A DNA stretch of 64,000 bases from Aquisalinus flavus (GTDB lineage: Bacteria; Pseudomonadota; Alphaproteobacteria; Caulobacterales; Parvularculaceae). Both the position numbers and the translations under genes were made by a program. This document shows, in pieces, positions 43,337 to 52,775 of the stretch. The notes beneath the pieces were generated by a model. That model was not told the DNA's origin. It searched no databases and saw only the letters and a program-made list of their open reading frames with translations. The stretch is from positions 2,180,155 through 2,244,154 of the forward strand of contig NZ_CP042288.1 of the NCBI RefSeq assembly GCF_022559625.1, read 5' to 3'. How positions within the stretch are numbered: the stretch's first letter is position 1; the number at the start of each line of letters is the position of its first letter.

Positions 43337-44513
43337 GTTCCGAGACCAGCTGCCAAGCCTGCCGGGCGATGACCAGTTCCTCATCCGTTGGCACGACCCA
43401 CGCGGATGGCCCATTGCCGGCGGCGGTGATCCGTCCGTTGCCGGCATTGTTCGCGCGGTCGTCGAGGACGAACCCGAGCCACCCTGCCTCTGTCACGATG
43501 CGCCCCCGGACGAGAGCCGAGTTCTGCCCGATGCCGCCGGTGAATACCAGCGCATCGAGCCCGCCCAGCGCCGCGGTCAGCGATCCGATTTCCCGGCCGC
43601 AGCGATAGACGAAATAGTCGATCGCCTCGCGCCCCTGAGGCGCGTCGCTTGCTTCCAGCTCCCGCATGTCGCTGCTGATCCCCGACAGGCCGAGCAGGCC
43701 AGACCGGCGATAGAGACAGTCGGAAATCTGTGCGGGCGTCAGGCCTTTTTCTTCCAGAAGATAAAGCAACACGCCCGGGTCGATGTCGCCGCAGCGTGTG
43801 CCCATCGGCAATCCGTCGAGAGCCGTAAAGCCCATGGTCGTGGCGATGCTTGCGCCATTCTTCAGGGCACACATGCTGGCGCCGGAACCGAGATGGGCAA
43901 CGATGACGCGGTGGCGGTCCCACTCCTCGAGAAAGGCCGGCAGCGTGCCGGCAATATAGTCATAGGACAGGCCATGAAAACCGTACCGGATGATACCGTC
44001 TTCCAGCATCTCTCGCGGCAGACCGTAATATCTGGCAATTGCCGGACAGGTGGCATGAAAGGCCGTATCGAAACTGGCGGTTTGTGGCACAGACGGCCAG
44101 CGTAGCCGCGCGGCTTTGACGCCGCCGAGGTTTTCCGGCTGATGACCGGGGGCAAGCGACGACAGGCTGGTCAGCGTCGCGATACTGGCGTCATCGAGAA
44201 CGACCGGGCCTGAAAAGCTTCGTCCGCCATGCACGATCCTGTGACCGCAGGCGGCAAGGGCATATTCCTCGGTTAACGGCATCAGCCTGTCGAGGAGGAT
44301 TTCCACCGCCTGCCCGGGACCGCGAAGCGCCTCGAATCGTTCCTCCGCCAAAGTTGACCCGGCCCGCATGACCCGAAGCACCGGTTCGCTGTCGAGTCCC
44401 GACACGGTTGCGCGGACGGACGGCGTGCCGGCCATTGCGCCAGTCTCAAGGGGATAAAGGGCTGCCTTGATGCTTGACGAGCCGGTGTTCAGGGTAAGGA
44501 TTGCCTCAGTCAT
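43320..44513 (-). CDS. ackA: Acetate kinase
   Basis: 397-residue acetate kinase (acetate/propionate kinase family). It interconverts acetyl phosphate plus ADP with acetate plus ATP. The N-terminus 'ILTLNTGSSSIKAALYPL' holds the phosphate-binding motif, 'GHRIVHGGRSFSGPV' is the second family signature, and 'VIVAHLGSGASMCALKNG' and 'VFTGGIGQNSA' complete the ASKHA core. It overlaps the transferase gene by four bases as the last gene of the five-gene FixK-boxed operon. At low oxygen it would give ATP by substrate-level phosphorylation. Confidence 0.93.
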   Translation of the reverse strand: MTEAILTLNTGSSSIKAALYPLETGAMAGTPSVRATVSGLDSEPVLRVMRAGSTLAEERFEALRGPGQAVEILLDRLMPLTEEYALAACGHRIVHGGRSFSGPVVLDDASIATLTSLSSLAPGHQPENLGGVKAARLRWPSVPQTASFDTAFHATCPAIARYYGLPREMLEDGIIRYGFHGLSYDYIAGTLPAFLEEWDRHRVIVAHLGSGASMCALKNGASIATTMGFTALDGLPMGTRCGDIDPGVLLYLLEEKGLTPAQISDCLYRRSGLLGLSGISSDMRELEASDAPQGREAIDYFVYRCGREIGSLTAALGGLDALVFTGGIGQNSALVRGRIVTEAGWLGFVLDDRANNAGNGRITAAGNGPSAWVVPTDEELVIARQAWQLVSEQDSKS

Positions 44514-45901
44514 GGCTTTGCCGCGCGGCGATGATGATGGAAAAGGTTCGCAACGGCACTGGCGGCCACGCGCGGCAGACGTCCCTCGGCCCGGCTGGTC
44601 AGGATGATCGGTACCCCGGCGCCCAGTACGATACCGGCCGCGACGGCTCCGGCGAGATAATCGAGCTGCTTGGCCAGCATGTTGCCGGCCTCCAGATTTG
44701 GCACGAGCAGGATATCGGCGCAGCCCGCGACGGGAGAATCGATGTTCTTCAGTCGCGCCGCTTCAGCGGAAATCGCGTTGTCGAAAGCAAGGGGACCATC
44801 GACGATCGCACCGGTTATCTGACCCCGATCCGACATCTTGCACAGGGCGGCGGCATCGAGCGTCGAGGAAAGGTGCGAACTGACCGTCTCGACCGCCGCC
44901 AGGATCGCTGCCTTCGGCTCCATGATTTTGAGAGCATGACAGAGATCGATGGCGTTCTGCAGGATGTCCTTCTTGTCCTCCAGTCCGGGCGTTATGTTGA
45001 TCGCCGCATCGGTGATGAACAACAGTTTCTCATAGGCCGGCGTGTCCATCACGAAGACATGGCTGATACGCCGTTCCGTCCTCAGACCCGTCTCGCGACA
45101 GACGACGGCACTGAGGATTTCATCCGTATGCAACGCCCCCTTCATCAGGGCATCCACCCGGTCTTCCCTGGCAAGGGCGACGGCCCGTTCGGCGGCGCCA
45201 TGGCTATGCGGCGTGTCGACGATCTCGAATGAGGAGATGTCGATGCCCGCCAGCCTGGCGGCCGATTCAATCTTGTGGCGAGGACCGACCAGGACCGGGT
45301 CGATCAGCCCCTCTTCGACAGCGCCGGCCATGCCCTCCAGCGATACGGCATCGACCGGATGAACGACTGCTACACGCAGCGGCGGCTGGGAGCGCGCCTC
45401 CTCGATGAGCGCCAGCAGCCGCTCGCCCCGCTCGACGATCATGGCGCGCGGGCGTTCCGGCAATCGTGTCCTGATCTTTTCGCGAGGGGCGATCACCACC
45501 GCCTGCCCCTCGATAACGGTATCGCCATCCTGATTGCGGCACAGGCAGTCGAGATGCACCCGCCCGTGAGCAGCCTTCTGCGTCACGCGCACCGTAACAG
45601 TCACCGCATCGCCGATTTTTACCGGAGCGAGGAACGACAGGTTCTGGGAGACATAGATCGTCCCCGGCCCCGGCAGTTTCGTGCCGAGCAGCGCCGATAT
45701 CAGCGAGCCGCCCCACATGCCGTGGGCGATCACCTCGTGAAACGGTGTTTCGCGAGCATAGGACGGGTCGAGATGGGCGGGATTGACATCGCCTGACATC
45801 GCCGCGAACAGGGCTATGTCCATTTCCGTCAGCACACGCTGCTCCGAAGCCTCCTGCCCGACCGTTATCTCGTCATAGGTCAGGTTCCCGATCTCAGCCA
45901 T
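44510..45901 (-). CDS. MaoC hydratase / phosphate acyltransferase fusion
   Basis: 463 residues joining two enzymes. Residues about 1-150 are a MaoC-like hot-dog domain with the hydratase motif 'DVNPAHLDPSYARETPF' and 'VIAHGMWGGSLISALLG', like (R)-specific enoyl-CoA hydratase PhaJ. Residues about 165-460 are a phosphate acetyl/butyryltransferase ('VDALMKGALHTDEI', 'TDAAINITPGLEDK', 'AILAAVETVSSHL'). The first part could feed (R)-3-hydroxyacyl-CoA to the PHA synthase; the second makes acyl phosphate for AckA. The fusion is known as an annotated family in proteobacteria. It overlaps both neighbours (fabI by eight, ackA by four bases). Confidence 0.88.
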   Translation of the reverse strand: MAEIGNLTYDEITVGQEASEQRVLTEMDIALFAAMSGDVNPAHLDPSYARETPFHEVIAHGMWGGSLISALLGTKLPGPGTIYVSQNLSFLAPVKIGDAVTVTVRVTQKAAHGRVHLDCLCRNQDGDTVIEGQAVVIAPREKIRTRLPERPRAMIVERGERLLALIEEARSQPPLRVAVVHPVDAVSLEGMAGAVEEGLIDPVLVGPRHKIESAARLAGIDISSFEIVDTPHSHGAAERAVALAREDRVDALMKGALHTDEILSAVVCRETGLRTERRISHVFVMDTPAYEKLLFITDAAINITPGLEDKKDILQNAIDLCHALKIMEPKAAILAAVETVSSHLSSTLDAAALCKMSDRGQITGAIVDGPLAFDNAISAEAARLKNIDSPVAGCADILLVPNLEAGNMLAKQLDYLAGAVAAGIVLGAGVPIILTSRAEGRLPRVAASAVANLFHHHRRAAKP

Positions 45902-46667
45902 CGTTCATCCCGCTCATCATCGACAGACCCTGATCGATGTCGATCACGGCGCCGGTCACGCCCCGGCCTGCGTCGCTCGCCAGGAAGGCGGCCCAGGCGC
46001 CGGTCTCGGCAAGGCCGGCAGGCGGTTGGACCGGCGCGTTCTTCGTCGATCCCAGCAACAGGTCAAACTCTGCCAGACCGCCGGCGGCCCGTGTCGCGAC
46101 CGGTCCGGGCGAGAGCGCGTTGACCCGGATACCGTCCGGGCCGAGGTCGGCCGCCAGATAGCGTACGGCGCATTCCAGCGCCGCCTTTACCGGTCCCATC
46201 AGGCCATAAGTCGGCACAACCTGCCGGCTGCCGGCAAAGCTCATGGTCAGGAGCGACCCGCCCGCATGCATCAGCGGCACGGCCCGCCGCGCGAGCCGGA
46301 GGAAGGAATGGCAGGAGACGTCCATCGCCTCGGCAAAGCCTGCGGCCGAGCAATCGACAACCCGGCCATGCAGGTCCTGCCTGTTGCACCAGGCGATGGA
46401 GTGGATCAGGAAGTCGAGCCGGCCCCAGCGATGGCCGATCGCGGCGAAGACCCGGTCCATATCCGTCTCGCGGGTGACATCCATCGCCTCAATGCCGACT
46501 GCCCCGATAGTGTCCGCAAGCGGCTGGAGGGCGGGCAGCGATTTTTCGGCGCGACAGGTCAGCAGCACCTCCGCGCCCCTGCTGATGCAGGCATCGGCGC
46601 AGCCGAAGGCGAGGCTGTGCTCGTCGGCGAGTCCGACGATCAGCCCCTTCTTTCCGCTCAGGTCCAT
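45894..46667 (-). CDS. Enoyl-ACP reductase-like SDR protein (FabI family)
   Basis: 257-residue short-chain reductase of the FabI group. The N-terminal 'KKGLIVGLADEHSLAFGCA' is the atypical FabI dinucleotide motif, 'IHSIAWCNRQDL' follows, and the catalytic pair is in 'YGLMGPVKAALE' (Tyr-x6-Lys, as in FabI). The substrate could be enoyl-ACP or another enoyl thioester. Its place between phaC and the MaoC/phosphotransacetylase fusion suggests a special paralogue for low-oxygen metabolism, perhaps reoxidising NADH, rather than the housekeeping fatty-acid enzyme. Three bases separate it from phaC. Confidence 0.85.
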   Translation of the reverse strand: MDLSGKKGLIVGLADEHSLAFGCADACISRGAEVLLTCRAEKSLPALQPLADTIGAVGIEAMDVTRETDMDRVFAAIGHRWGRLDFLIHSIAWCNRQDLHGRVVDCSAAGFAEAMDVSCHSFLRLARRAVPLMHAGGSLLTMSFAGSRQVVPTYGLMGPVKAALECAVRYLAADLGPDGIRVNALSPGPVATRAAGGLAEFDLLLGSTKNAPVQPPAGLAETGAWAAFLASDAGRGVTGAVIDIDQGLSMMSGMNDG

Positions 46668-46670
46668 CTG

Positions 46671-48578
46671 CTACTCCATGAAAACGTAGGTCCCGGGCGC
46701 GGCGATCGGCGGGCCGGAAATCCCGTCATTCTCCGCCCCCGCCAGTCCTATCACGGGTGGCTCGACAAGAGAACCGGCGCGTTCGGCCAGCCAGGCCTGC
46801 CAGGCCGGCCACCAGGAGCCTTCCCGTTCCTGCGCCACCGCCAGCCAGAGATCCGGATCGGCGGCACGATCAGTCGGGGCCGTGCGGTGCATGCGGAAAG
46901 ATCGCCGCCGGTGACCCGGCTCGCTGACGATGCCGGCATTGTGCCCGCCGGTCGTCAGCAGAAAAGTCACGTCGGTATCGGCAAGGGTATGGATCTTGAA
47001 CACCGACTGCCACGGCGCGACATGGTCGCGTGTCGTCGCGACAGAAAATACCGGCACTCTGATGTCCGAGATCGACACCGGTTTGCCGTTCACCCTGTAT
47101 CGTCCCTCGGCAAGATCGTTGTCGAGGAAGAGCCGGCGCAGATATTCCGAGTGCATCCTGTAGGGCATGCGCGTCGCATCGGCGTTCCAGGCCATGATAT
47201 CCGTCATCTCTCTGCGCTGACCGAGCAGATAGTCGCGTTCCATGCGCGACCAGATCAGATCGCCGGACCTCAGCAGCTGGAAGGCGCCGGCCATCTGCCG
47301 CGCGTCGAGGAACCCCTGCTCCCACATCACGTCTTCGAGAAAGGCGACCTGGCTTTCGTTGATGAACAGGGTCAGTTCGCCCGCCTCGCTGAAGTCGAAC
47401 TGCGAGGCGAGGAAAGTCAGCGAGGCGAGCCTGTCGTCCCCCGCCCGGGCCATTGCAGCGGCGGCGATCCCCAGCAGCGTGCCGCCGAGGCAATAGCCAA
47501 CGGCATGGACCTTGCGCTCGGGCACGATACGCCCGATCGCAGCGAGTGCCGCCATCACCCCGAGAGTACGATACTCTTCCATCCCCAGGTCACGGTCCTC
47601 GGGACCGGGATTGCGCCAGGAAATCATGAACACGGTATGGCCCTCGCCGACAAGGTAGCGGACCAGGGAGTTCTCGGGCGACAGGTCGAGAATGTAATAT
47701 TTCATGATCCAGGCAGGCACGATCAGCACCGGATCGGCATGGACCTTGTCCGTAGACGGTGCATACTGGATCAATTCGATCAGGTGATTGCGCCAGACGA
47801 CCGTGCCAGGTGTCACCGCCACCGCTTCGCCGGGCCTAAACGCTTCCGCTCCCGCCGGTTTGCCGCCGCCGGCCATTCTCTCGGCGTCTTCCACGAAATT
47901 CTGCCATCCCCGGACAAGACTGGCGCCGCCCGTCATCACGGTCTCGCGCAGGACTTCAGGATTGGTCGCGATGAAATTGGACGGGGACCAGACATCCAGC
48001 ATCTGGCGGACGGTGAACGCCATCACGCGCTCATGTTGCGCCGTGACGCCGCGCACGTCGGTCGTCGCATTGTGCCACCATTGCTGCGTGAACAGGAAGG
48101 ACTGGGACATCAGGTTGAACGGCCACGCCTGCCAGTCCGCCCCCTCGAAACGATGGTCCTGCGGCAGCGGCTGGATCGCGCAGGGCCCGGCATTTCCCCT
48201 CCACGCACAATCCGCCGCATAGCTGAAGAGCCGCGCCGACTTTTTCTGTGCCTTGTGCACGAGCTGCATCTGCTTGCCGGGCGACAGGGCAAGATGGGAG
48301 GCCCAGTCCGTCCATGCACCGAGCAGGGCGCCGGGCGACAGGCCGAGAGTCATACGCCCCAGGGCGGCACGGCTGGCGCGGTCCATCACCTCGGCGAGCG
48401 CCGTCGCACTGTATGAATCGGGCATGAGGGACAGGTCAAGCGCGCCGGTTTTTTCGGCCATATAGGAAAAGCCCGGCCAGAAGCCCTGCATGAGCTTTGC
48501 CACCGTATCGTGGAGGTCCTCTGGCGCGGAAGCGCCCGCCGGTGCCGGTTCCTCGCACGGACTCTGACCGTCACCCAT
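46671..48578 (-). CDS. phaC: Class I poly(3-hydroxyalkanoate) synthase
   Basis: 635-residue PHA synthase that polymerises (R)-3-hydroxyacyl-CoA. The N-terminal PhaC_N domain has 'DWQAWPFNLMSQSFLFTQQW' near residues 140-160; the alpha/beta hydrolase core has the nucleophilic Cys363 in the lipase-like box 'GYCLGGT', the Asp in 'TTRDHVAPW' and the His in 'TGGHNAG'. Length fits class I. It follows the CBS gene by 11 bases and precedes fabI by three. With the phasin gene across the convergent end of this operon, this is a complete granule-forming set for carbon storage at low oxygen. Confidence 0.93.
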   Translation of the reverse strand: MGDGQSPCEEPAPAGASAPEDLHDTVAKLMQGFWPGFSYMAEKTGALDLSLMPDSYSATALAEVMDRASRAALGRMTLGLSPGALLGAWTDWASHLALSPGKQMQLVHKAQKKSARLFSYAADCAWRGNAGPCAIQPLPQDHRFEGADWQAWPFNLMSQSFLFTQQWWHNATTDVRGVTAQHERVMAFTVRQMLDVWSPSNFIATNPEVLRETVMTGGASLVRGWQNFVEDAERMAGGGKPAGAEAFRPGEAVAVTPGTVVWRNHLIELIQYAPSTDKVHADPVLIVPAWIMKYYILDLSPENSLVRYLVGEGHTVFMISWRNPGPEDRDLGMEEYRTLGVMAALAAIGRIVPERKVHAVGYCLGGTLLGIAAAAMARAGDDRLASLTFLASQFDFSEAGELTLFINESQVAFLEDVMWEQGFLDARQMAGAFQLLRSGDLIWSRMERDYLLGQRREMTDIMAWNADATRMPYRMHSEYLRRLFLDNDLAEGRYRVNGKPVSISDIRVPVFSVATTRDHVAPWQSVFKIHTLADTDVTFLLTTGGHNAGIVSEPGHRRRSFRMHRTAPTDRAADPDLWLAVAQEREGSWWPAWQAWLAERAGSLVEPPVIGLAGAENDGISGPPIAAPGTYVFME

Positions 48579-48589
48579 CGCACGCTCCG

Positions 48590-49054
48590 TTATTGTCTGA
48601 TGCTTCTCGTCGTGACCGGTTCGCTGTCGAGCAGGTCACGATTGCGGATGGCGACCGCTTTCATCACCTCGCCGACAAGGGAGACCGGCGCAAACAGGGC
48701 AATATCCTCGATGCTCAGCATGCCAACGATCCTGTGGTCGTCATTCATGACAGGCAGGCGGCGGACCTGATTCTGCTCCATGATCCGGATCGCATCTTCC
48801 AGCTGCGCGTTTTCGGCACACCAGATGCATTCTTCCGACATGATTTCCTTGACTTTGGTCACGGGAATATCCTTGTGGCTGCCAACGGCCCGCACCGCGA
48901 TATCCCTGTCAGTGATCATACCGACAAGCCGTCCTCCTTCGACGACCGGGAGGGCGCCGATATTCTGGGTTCTCATCTTCTTGGCTGCGTGGGGCAGCAA
49001 TTCGTCCGGTTCGGCGATCCGGATCCCGGCAGTCATGGCGTCCTTGACGAGCAT
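48590..49054 (-). CDS. CBS-domain protein (Hrp1-like)
   Basis: 154 residues made almost wholly of two CBS domains. Each has the usual start ('KDAMTAGIRIAEPDELLPHAA' region and 'VKEIMSEECIWCAENAQLED') and the 'G.LPVVEGGRLVGMITDRDI' and 'RRLPVMNDDHRIVGMLSIEDI' strands that bind adenine nucleotides. Size and layout match M. tuberculosis Hrp1 (Rv2626c), a strongly hypoxia-induced DosR protein. ATG 49054 ('MLVKDAMTAG') is chosen; a longer form would read through the promoter. It is the first gene of the phaC operon, with a perfect FixK box 60 bases upstream. Confidence 0.88.
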   Translation of the reverse strand: MLVKDAMTAGIRIAEPDELLPHAAKKMRTQNIGALPVVEGGRLVGMITDRDIAVRAVGSHKDIPVTKVKEIMSEECIWCAENAQLEDAIRIMEQNQVRRLPVMNDDHRIVGMLSIEDIALFAPVSLVGEVMKAVAIRNRDLLDSEPVTTRSIRQ

Positions 49055-49113
49055 TGTGATCTCTCCATGCAAACATCGATACCCGATACTAGGCCTGTCA
49101 CCGCACCGGAACA

Positions 49114-49127
49114 TTGAGCCAGGTCAA
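49114..49127 (-). promoter_or_regulatory. FixK/FNR box for the CBS-phaC-fabI-maoC/pta-ackA operon
   Basis: TTGAGCCAGGTCAA, a perfect TTGA-N6-TCAA site, centred 66 bases before the CBS gene start, at the head of five tightly spaced genes. Confidence 0.85.
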
Positions 49128-49264
49128 TTACCGGCCCGGCCGTCTGCCTTAGGAGAAACCGGACTGGACAACCGTGATGACGACACCGTCATTCTGTTTC
49201 CCGGTAACATGATCCGGGACAGGTTACTGGTCCGCCAGCGCAACGCTGGCTGATCCTGCTTTAA

Positions 49265-49278
49265 TTGACCTGTATCAA
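49265..49278 (+). promoter_or_regulatory. FixK/FNR box for NAD(P)H oxidoreductase gene
   Basis: TTGACCTGTATCAA, a perfect TTGA-N6-TCAA site, centred about 76 bases before the ATG at 49348. It may also drive the ATPase gene 98 bases further on. Confidence 0.85.
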
Positions 49279-49347
49279 GGGGAAGGGGATAGCGCCCTGC
49301 TATCATGCATCCTTGGGGTTCGAATTTCACTCTTCGGGAGAAGTATA

Positions 49348-49926
49348 ATGACGATCTGTCTGATACAGGGGCATCCGCACGGCAATTCCGGCCATTTCTG
49401 TCACGCCCTCGCCGATGCCTATGAGGCTGGCGCCCGCGAGGCCGGGGCGACAGTCAACCGCCTCGCCATCGCGGCCCTGGATTTCCCGCTCCTGAGCGAC
49501 CCGGATGATTTTCCGACCCCACCGCCCGCCTCCATCCGTGAGGCACAGGAAGCCGTCAGCGCCGCCGATCACCTCGTCATTGTCTACCCCCTGTGGCTCG
49601 GCACCATGCCGGCCCTGCTCAAGGCCTTTTTCGAGCAACTCTGCCGCAACGAGTTCGCGATCGCCCAGAACGAGAAAGGCGGCTGGCCGCGCCAGATGCT
49701 GAAGGGAAAATCGGCGCGGGTGATCGTGACCATGGGGATGCCGGCGCCGGCCTACCGGCTGTTTTTCGGTGCCCACGGGGTCAAAAGCATGGAGTCCGGC
49801 ATCCTCGGCATGGCCGGGATCAAGCCTGTCCACGACACCCTGATCGGTGGCGCCGGTGAACTGACACCGGACCAGGCGCGCAAGCATCTCGACCATGTCC
49901 GTAACCTTGGCCGGCACGAGAAATAG
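49348..49926 (+). CDS. NAD(P)H-dependent flavin oxidoreductase (flavodoxin-like fold)
   Basis: 192 residues of the NQO1/KefF/MdaB-like family (PF02525). 'LIQGHPHGNSGHFCHALADAY' at the N-terminus is the FMN/FAD phosphate loop, 'ADHLVIVYPLWLGTMPALLKAF' (split near residues 74-95) is the family centre, and 'RVIVTMGMPAPAYRLFFG' follows. It probably reduces quinones by two electrons or serves as an ancillary activator of an ion channel. A GGGAGAAG ribosome site precedes the ATG. It stands between two operons with FixK boxes and has its own box upstream. Confidence 0.85.
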   Translation: MTICLIQGHPHGNSGHFCHALADAYEAGAREAGATVNRLAIAALDFPLLSDPDDFPTPPPASIREAQEAVSAADHLVIVYPLWLGTMPALLKAFFEQLCRNEFAIAQNEKGGWPRQMLKGKSARVIVTMGMPAPAYRLFFGAHGVKSMESGILGMAGIKPVHDTLIGGAGELTPDQARKHLDHVRNLGRHEK

Positions 49927-50024
49927 GATACAGACGTCATACAGCGGGGAGAAACCGGGAACCCAGCCGGTTCCCCGGGCTCCGCAGACTGACTTTTCCC
50001 GACCTTGTTGAAACAGAGTAACCG

Positions 50025-52775
50025 ATGCCCGAAAACACGCCTGAGACGAGGCCTTTCACCGCCACGCCCGCAACACCGCCAGCCTATGCCGTGCCGGCAA
50101 ACACGGTCCTGGAGTCCCTTGAAACCTCGAGCGCGGGACTGACCGCGATCGAGGCAGAGCGCCGGCTCGCGCAATATGGCCCGAACCTGCTGCCCAAGGC
50201 GACGGGGCCCGGCCCGATAATACGCTTCCTGAGGCATTTCCATAACATCCTCATCTATGTCCTGATCGCCGCCGCGCTTGTGACCGCCGCTCTTGGTCAC
50301 TTCGTCGACACGGGCGTCATACTGGCGGTGGTGATTGCGAACGCGACCATCGGCTTTATCCAGGAAGGCCGCGCCGAACGGGCCATGGAATCGATCCAGG
50401 CCATGCTCAGGGTGAAAGCCGGCGTTTTTCGGGACGGCAAGAGGGTTTCCATTGACAGCCAGAACCTGGTGCCCGGCGACATTGTCGTTCTTGAAGCCGG
50501 CGACAAGGTCCCGGCGGATCTGCGGCTTTTCGAGACCAATGGCACCTACATTCAGGAATCGATGCTGACAGGAGAATCCGTTCCGGTTGAGAAGAATACC
50601 GGTTCCGTCGATGTCGATACCGCCCTCGGCGATCGTGTGGGCATGGCCTATGGCGGCACCCTTGTCACCGCCGGTCAGGCGCGGGGCGTGACTGTCGCGA
50701 CAGGCAGGGAAAGCGAGATCGGCCGCATCAGCGGCATGCTTTCCGGCGTCGAGACATTGACGACACCGCTCGTCCTTCAGATCAATATTTTCGCAAAATG
50801 GCTGACCCTGCTCATCCTCACCGTGGCAGCCCTGCTTCTCGTCTTTGGCTATTTCGTTTCCCACCAGCCCTTTGCCGACATGCTGATGGCTGTCGTCGGC
50901 CTCTCCGTCGCAGCGATCCCAGAGGGATTGCCGGCCGTTCTCACCATCACCCTGGCGATCGGCGTTCAGGCCATGGCAAGGCGCAATGCGATTGTCAGGC
51001 GCCTGCCGGCGATCGAGACCCTTGGCTCTGTATCGGTCATCTGCACCGACAAGACCGGCACCCTCACCCGCAACGAGATGATGGTCCGCTCGGCAGTCAC
51101 CCGCACCAGCAGCTATCAAGTCGAGGGAAACGGCTACGCGCCGGAAGGGAGTGTCACCCCGCTGGACAGCAATGCCGATCCGGCCGGCATGAAGGCGCTG
51201 CATGAACTGGCGCGGGCGGCGGCCCTGTGCAACGATGCCGGGATCGCCGAACAGGATGGTGTCTGGCACGTCAATGGCGACCCGATGGAAGGCGCACTTC
51301 TGGCTTTTTCCGCGAAGGTCCTGGGTGACCATGGTGCCATTGCGGACGGACGTCCCCGCCGCAACGCCATTCCCTTCGATTCCCGTCACCGTTTCATGGC
51401 AACGCTCCACGAAACGCCGGACGGGCAGGGCGTGATCTACGTCAAGGGCGCGCCGGAACGTCTCGTGGAAATGTGTGCGACAGAGCGCTTGCCGGCGGGC
51501 GAGACGCGGCCCGTTGACCGGGCCTACTGGCTGGAGATGGCGGAGACTCTGGCTCAAGACGGTCAACGCGTTCTCGCCCTCGCCACCGGGCCCGCCGTCG
51601 CCGGGGCCTCGTCCCTGTCGCCCGCGGACCTGACCGGTGCGCTCACGCTTGTCGGTCTCGTCGGCCTCATCGATCCGCCGCGCCCGGAAGCGATTGCCGC
51701 CATTGCCGACTGCCGCGAGGCAGGGATCCGAGTCAAGATGATTACCGGGGATCATCCGGGTACGGCCGCTGCCATCGGCAGGCAGATCGGGATCGAGCGC
51801 CCCGAAGGCGTCATGACCGGCGCCGATCTTGACCGGCTGGACGATGCAGAGCTTGCTCGGCGGATCATGGGCGTAGACATTTTTGCCCGGACCAGCCCCG
51901 AGCACAAGCTGCGCCTGGTCATGGCGCTTCAGGCGCACGGCCTGACCGTCGCGATGACGGGAGACGGGGTGAATGATGCCCCCGCCCTCAAACGCGCAGA
52001 TGCCGGAATTGCAATGGGTCTGAAAGGCAGCGAAGCTGCGCGCGAAGCCGCCGACATCGTGCTTGCCGACGACAATTTCGCCTCCATTGCTGCTGCTGTG
52101 CGGGAAGGGCGGACGGTGTATGACAACATCAAGAAGGTGATCAGCTGGACCCTGCCGACCAATGGCGGTGAAGCGATGACGATCATCGTCGCCCTGCTCG
52201 TGGGCATGCCGCTTCCCATATCCCCGGTGCAGATTCTTTGGGTCAATCTCGTCACTGCCGTGACGCTGGGCATAGTCCTTGCCTTCGAGCCGACGGAACC
52301 GAACACCATGCGCCGTCCCCCAAGGCGTCGGGACGAGCCCTTGCTGGGGCCGGAACTGGCCTGGCATATCGTCCTTGTCTCGATCCTGTTTCTGGCAGGC
52401 GTGTTCGGCATGTTTTCCTATGCCGTCGACAGGGGGTACACCCCCGAGCTTGCACGGACCATCGCCCTCAACACGCTGGTGGTAATGGAAATTTTCCACC
52501 TGTTCTTTATCCGGAACATCTATGGCACGTCCCTCAACCTGAAGGCTCTTGCAGGTACAAGGTTGATCTGGACGACCATTGCCGTCCTGACGGCGGCGCA
52601 GTTCGCCATAACCTACATTCCCGCGCTCCAGACCATATTCGGCACGCAATCGGTACCGCTGGGTGATGGATTGCTGATCGTCGCTATCGGCGTTGTCCTG
52701 TTCGTGATCCTGGAGCTTGAAAAGCAGCTGCGCCTGACCCTTCAGCGCGCCAACAAGCGGCCTGCGCCGTCCTGA
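50025..52775 (+). CDS. P2A-type cation-transporting ATPase (CtpF/SERCA-like)
   Basis: 916-residue P-type ATPase. Landmarks in order: N-terminal cation ATPase domain ('SAGLTAIEAERRLAQYGPN'), actuator motif 'MLTGESVPVEK', ion-site helix 'VAAIPEGLPAVLTITLAIG', phosphorylated Asp342 in 'DKTGTLTRNE', hinge 'MTGDGVNDAPALKRAD', and the six-helix C-terminal domain with 'WVNLVTAVTLGIVLAFEP'. The PEGLPA helix and C-terminal domain place it with Ca/Mn-type P2A pumps, like CtpF of the DosR regulon, rather than with copper or K pumps. No metal-binding N-terminal domain. It lies 98 bases after the oxidoreductase gene, perhaps on the same transcript. Confidence 0.9.
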   Translation: MPENTPETRPFTATPATPPAYAVPANTVLESLETSSAGLTAIEAERRLAQYGPNLLPKATGPGPIIRFLRHFHNILIYVLIAAALVTAALGHFVDTGVILAVVIANATIGFIQEGRAERAMESIQAMLRVKAGVFRDGKRVSIDSQNLVPGDIVVLEAGDKVPADLRLFETNGTYIQESMLTGESVPVEKNTGSVDVDTALGDRVGMAYGGTLVTAGQARGVTVATGRESEIGRISGMLSGVETLTTPLVLQINIFAKWLTLLILTVAALLLVFGYFVSHQPFADMLMAVVGLSVAAIPEGLPAVLTITLAIGVQAMARRNAIVRRLPAIETLGSVSVICTDKTGTLTRNEMMVRSAVTRTSSYQVEGNGYAPEGSVTPLDSNADPAGMKALHELARAAALCNDAGIAEQDGVWHVNGDPMEGALLAFSAKVLGDHGAIADGRPRRNAIPFDSRHRFMATLHETPDGQGVIYVKGAPERLVEMCATERLPAGETRPVDRAYWLEMAETLAQDGQRVLALATGPAVAGASSLSPADLTGALTLVGLVGLIDPPRPEAIAAIADCREAGIRVKMITGDHPGTAAAIGRQIGIERPEGVMTGADLDRLDDAELARRIMGVDIFARTSPEHKLRLVMALQAHGLTVAMTGDGVNDAPALKRADAGIAMGLKGSEAAREAADIVLADDNFASIAAAVREGRTVYDNIKKVISWTLPTNGGEAMTIIVALLVGMPLPISPVQILWVNLVTAVTLGIVLAFEPTEPNTMRRPPRRRDEPLLGPELAWHIVLVSILFLAGVFGMFSYAVDRGYTPELARTIALNTLVVMEIFHLFFIRNIYGTSLNLKALAGTRLIWTTIAVLTAAQFAITYIPALQTIFGTQSVPLGDGLLIVAIGVVLFVILELEKQLRLTLQRANKRPAPS

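Noticed and set aside
46026..48416. Antisense open frame of about 796 codons opposite fabI and phaC
   Set aside because: It crosses two real genes on the other strand and has low-complexity, Arg/His-rich translation without any domain.
49752..52649. Antisense open frame of about 965 codons opposite the P-type ATPase gene
   Set aside because: Composition shadow of a high-GC gene: no family motifs or start signal, while the opposite strand encodes a complete ATPase.
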